The notes under the pieces are model-generated. The model had not been told where the DNA came from. It saw only the letters and a program-made list of their open reading frames with translations, and did not search any database. A stretch of 64,000 nucleotides of DNA, from assembly GCF_026230105.1 (NCBI RefSeq), contig NC_079474.1, positions 2,490,187 to 2,554,186 of the forward strand. Reading direction: 5' to 3'. Positions within the stretch are counted from its first letter, which is position 1. Every line of letters begins with the position of its first letter. This document shows, piece after piece, positions 60,666 through 64,000 of the stretch. The stretch is from Diorhabda sublineata. Lineage: Eukaryota > Arthropoda > Insecta > Coleoptera > Chrysomelidae. Made by a program: the position numbers and the translations under genes.

Positions 60666-61431
60666 GACTTGTTAGTGCTAGTTTTGTTATTTTCTACCAA
60701 AGCAAATAATTGTTTCCACTTTGGACTTGATCTTACGGCTTATTTTTTATCTTGAAACATTTGTTTAACTTCGATGTCGTTTCTGTTTTTAAGGAAGGTT
60801 TTCGGAACCATATTTGCACCAAGAAATCTTGAGTAGGTTTAGAGAGTTGCGTATGATTTAACTTTGACAAGAATTATATCCTGTATTGTCTTTTATTTTT
60901 TCTCTTTCGCCTGTTACGAGTAGAGGAATAGTTTAATAAAGACCCACGAATGCTTAATTCAGTAGCGTATTAAAAAAATGTAAATGGCGCTACTGCTTTA
61001 GGATAATTTCGTGGATCGATACGGTATTTAAGTGTTAGTGGATGAATTTTTAGAGTATGTTAATAATAAAGATACGAAACGTGTAAAAAAGCTTGATTTG
61101 GATGTAAAATTTTTATAAAAAAAAATTTATTTCACCCCATACTATACTATTCGAATTATATAAAACAAATTATATTCTTTTCCCAAAAAAACCAAGTAAT
61201 TATTTACCGTTGACAGAAATACCCCCACGATACGTCTTAGGATTAATTAATAATGTTGAAATATTCAATTCAATGTTTTCACGAATTCAATAAGACGTAA
61301 TATTTTAATGTATTTGACAGTATTCATAATACTTTCAATAGAAATAAGTTTCCACTGCAATTTATTGTGAAAAACCCCGAAAAATATCTGTTTAGAATGG
61401 TGTTTAATAATCAGTTGGATATGACTTGGTC
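60666..61431. other. No gene recognised
   Basis: AT-rich spacer between the mariner scrap and the putative minus-strand coding remnant. Confidence 0.4.
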
Positions 61432-61735
61432 TTAAACTTTTTCCAATCGTCCAAGGATCTTAATCGATATATTTCGTCCATACAAAAGCGTTTCGTCATC
61501 ATTTTCCGACTTGGAAATTGTTTTTTCCTTAGTTTTCTTCTCTTCGCCACCATAATCTAGCCTATTTTCGAAATTCAAGGTTTAGGTATCCTAATTGTGG
61601 GATAATTGGTCATTCCTCATATTCTTCCAGCTGCTCCAACCACGGTATTACGTTTTCCATCAACGAGTTGATTTCGTAATCCTTTTCTACGACAACATCA
61701 ACGTTTTCCTCAAATCCTGCTAATTGATTTCAAAT
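61432..61735 (-). pseudogene. Unidentified minus-strand coding remnant adjoining the 259-bp array
   Basis: Two protein-like minus-strand frames lie here. From inside the array, GFEENVDVVVEKDYEINSLM continues past the array edge as ENVIPWLEQLEEYEE to a TGA at 61610-61612. In another frame LDYGGEEKKTKEKTISKSEN, DDETLLYGRNISIKILGRLE and KV run to a TAA at 61432-61434. The acidic/basic linker followed by a short amphipathic segment resembles the C-terminal end of insect MADF/BESS-like or transposon-derived proteins, but this is a loose likeness. It could be a frameshifted single reading frame or two exons. Upstream coding sequence would lie inside or right of the array. Confidence 0.3.
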
Positions 61736-64000
61736 AATCCTGATTTGGGGGTTCTTCAGGTGTTAAAGTAGTGGCAGTTGGACAAAACTTTCTTCAATAC
61801 CGGCTTTCTTCTTCGTCTTCTCATTGATCAAAATTTTAAATGCGTCTTGCAACGTGAAACAATTCTCCGACGCTGTGATTGGTCCATTCTCTTCTGCCAG
61901 GATTTCTTCTTCCTGCCATCAACGAGTTGATTTCGTAATCCTTTTCTACGACAACATCAACGTTTTCTTCAAATCCTGCTAATTGATTTCAAATAATCCT
62001 GATTTGGGGGTTCTTCAGGTGTTAAAGTAGTGGCAGTTGGACAAAACTTTCTTCAATACCGGCTTTCTTCTTCGTCTTCTCATTGATCAAAATTTTAAAT
62101 GCGTCTTGCAACGTGAAACAATTCTCCGACGCTGTGATTGGTCCATTCTCTTCTGCCAGGATTTCTTCTTCCTGCCATCAACGAGTTGATTTCGTAATCC
62201 TTTTCTACGACAACATCAACGTTTTCTTCAAATCCTGCTAATTGATTTCAAATAATCCTGATTTGGGGGTTCTTCAGGTGTTAAAGTAGTGGCAGTTGGA
62301 CAAAACTTTCTTCAATACCGGCTTTCTTCTTCGTCTTCTCATTGATCAAAATTTTAAATGCGTCTTGCAACGTGAAACAATTCTCCGACGCTGTGATTGG
62401 TCCATTCTCTTCTGCCAGGATTTCTTCTTCCTGCCATCAACGAGTTGATTTCGTAATCCTTTTCTACGACAACATCAACGTTTTCTTCAAATCCTGCTAA
62501 TTGATTTCAAATAATCCTGATTTGGGGGTTCTTCAGGTGTTAAAGTAGTGGCAGTTGGACAAAACTTTCTTCAATACCGGCTTTCTTCTTCGTCTTCTCA
62601 TTGATCAAAATTTTAAATGCGTCTTGCAACGTGAAACAATTCTCCGACGCTGTGATTGGTCCATTCTCTTCTGCCAGGATTTCTTCTTCCTGCCATCAAC
62701 GAGTTGATTTCGTAATCCTTTTCTACGACAACATCAACGTTTTCTTCAAATCCTGCTAATTGATTTCAAATAATCCTGATTTGGGGGTTCTTCAGGTGTT
62801 AAAGTAGTGGCAGTTGGACAAAACTTTCTTCAATACCGGCTTTCTTCTTCGTCTTCTCATTGATCAAAATTTTAAATGCGTCTTGCAACGTGAAACAATT
62901 CTCCGACGCTGTGATTGGTCCATTCTCTTCTGCCAGGATTTCTTCTTCCTGCCATCAACGAGTTGATTTCGTAATCCTTTTCTACGACAACATCAACGTT
63001 TTCTTCAAATCCTGCTAATTGATTTCAAATAATCCTGATTTGGGGGTTCTTCAGGTGTTAAAGTAGTGGCAGTTGGACAAAACTTTCTTCAATACCGGCT
63101 TTCTTCTTCGTCTTCTCATTGATCAAAATTTTAAATGCGTCTTGCAACGTGAAACAATTCTCCGACGCTGTGATTTGTCCATTCTCTTCTGCCAGGATTT
63201 CTTCTTCCTGCCATCAACGAGTTGATTTCGTAATCCTTTTCTACGACAACATCAACGTTTTCTTCAAATCCTGCTAATTGATTTCAAATAATCCTGATTT
63301 GGGGGTTCTTCAGGTGTTAAAGTAGTGGCAGTTGGACAAAACTTTCTTCAATACCGGCTTTCTTCTTCGTCTTCTCATTGATCAAAATTTTAAATGCGTC
63401 TTGCAACGTGAAACAATTCTCCGACGCTGTGATTTGTCCATTCTCTTCTGCCAGGATTTCTTCTTCCTGCCATCAACGAGTTGATTTCGTAATCCTTTTC
63501 TACGACAACATCAACGTTTTCTTCAAATCCTGCTAATTGATTTCAAATAATCCTGATTTGGGGGTTCTTCAGGTGTTAAAGTAGTGGCAGTTGGACAAAA
63601 CTTTCTTCAATACCGGCTTTCTTCTTCGTCTTCTCATTGATCAAAATTTTAAATGCGTCTTGCAACGTGAAACAATTCTCCGACGCTGTGATTGGTCCAT
63701 TCTCTTCTGCCAGGATTTCTTCTTCCTGCCATCAACGAGTTGATTTCATAATCCTTTTCTACGACAACATCAACGTTTTCCTCAAATCCTGCTAATTGAT
63801 TTCAAATAATCCTGATTTGGGGGCTCTTCAGGTGTTAAAGTAGTGGCAGTTGGACAAAACTTTCTTCAATACCGGCTTTCTTCTTCGTCTTCTCATTGAT
63901 CAAAATTTTAAATGCGTCTTGCAACGTGAAACAATTCTCCGACGCTGTGATTTGTCCATTCTCTTCTGCCAGGATTTCTTCTTCCTGCCATCAACGAGTT
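61658..64000. repeat. Tandem array, 259-bp unit, 9 full copies, continuing past the window
   Basis: CATCAACGAGTTGATTTCGT recurs at 61658, 61917, 62176, 62435, 62694, 62953, 63212, 63471, 63730 and 63989, exactly 259 apart. Copies differ at only a few bases (GTTTTCCTC/GTTTTCTTC, GATTGGTCC/GATTTGTCC). On the minus strand each unit encodes EEEILAEENGPITASENCFT, LQDAFKILINEKTKKKAGIE and ESFVQLPLL before TAA, and in another frame GFEENVDVVVEKDYEINSL. The unit therefore looks like amplified coding sequence. Because 259 is not a multiple of 3, the array as a whole cannot encode a repeat protein without splicing. Confidence 0.97.

Overview
This is a eukaryotic, AT-rich window, most likely from an insect with a repeat-laden genome. 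A beetle is a reasonable guess but is not shown by the sequence. The evidence is one intron-containing gene of a conserved animal family, decayed mariner and non-LTR retroelement remnants typical of arthropods, and no operons or bacterial signals. The only confidently active gene is the 3' portion of an AEBP2/Jing orthologue on the + strand. Five coding exons are visible (28612-30175, 36999-37178, 37238-37379, 40448-40643, 40755-40923). They join in frame to about 749 residues with three C2H2 zinc fingers, a basic KR-like stretch and the C-terminal AEBP2 domain. The start codon lies upstream, either in another exon of the window I could not recognise or beyond it.

Most of the rest is repetitive. 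Eight unrelated tandem arrays occupy about 19 kb, close to 30% of the window: 361 bp x6 (4.2-6.4 kb), 153/152 bp x13-14 (9.2-11.3 kb), 350 bp x5 (17.6-19.6 kb), 91 bp x53 (21.9-26.7 kb), 104 bp x27 (30.6-33.4 kb), 302 bp x5.8 (37.5-39.25 kb), 203 bp made of three 68-bp monomers (54.2-55.4 kb), and 259 bp x9 running off the right edge (61.66-64.0 kb). Several show higher-order structure. Two lie inside introns of the jing gene. One (153 bp) is an amplified piece of a retrotransposon RNase H tail. Another (259 bp) reads like amplified minus-strand coding sequence. Older, degenerate repeat fields follow the gene at 41.2-43.4 kb and 46.3-47.9 kb.

Mobile-element remnants are frequent. They include mariner-superfamily transposase pieces (28.0-28.5, 44.3-44.6, 50.4-50.9, 56.9-57.6, 60.5-60.7 kb), a 417-bp element with TA flanks and 15-bp perfect terminal inverted repeats (667-1083), and two copies of a hAT-like MITE with 8-bp target duplications (19370-19577, 56091-56296). 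There are also two long-TIR elements (35.7-36.64 kb, 44.09-45.25 kb) and reverse-transcriptase or RNase H fragments of several non-LTR families (6.9-7.4, 9.0-11.45, 14.4-15.0, 33.4-33.8, 51.2-51.75 kb). Three short motifs resembling hammerhead ribozyme cores occur at 11.68, 12.67 and 16.18 kb.

I found no rRNA, tRNA or CRISPR array. I cannot point to a wholly new biological system. The most interesting leads are a PCNA-binding (PIP-box) motif inside Jing, the heat-shock-element-like dyads reiterated in the 91-bp satellite, the hammerhead-like motifs, and the repeated seeding of satellites from transposon or coding sequence.
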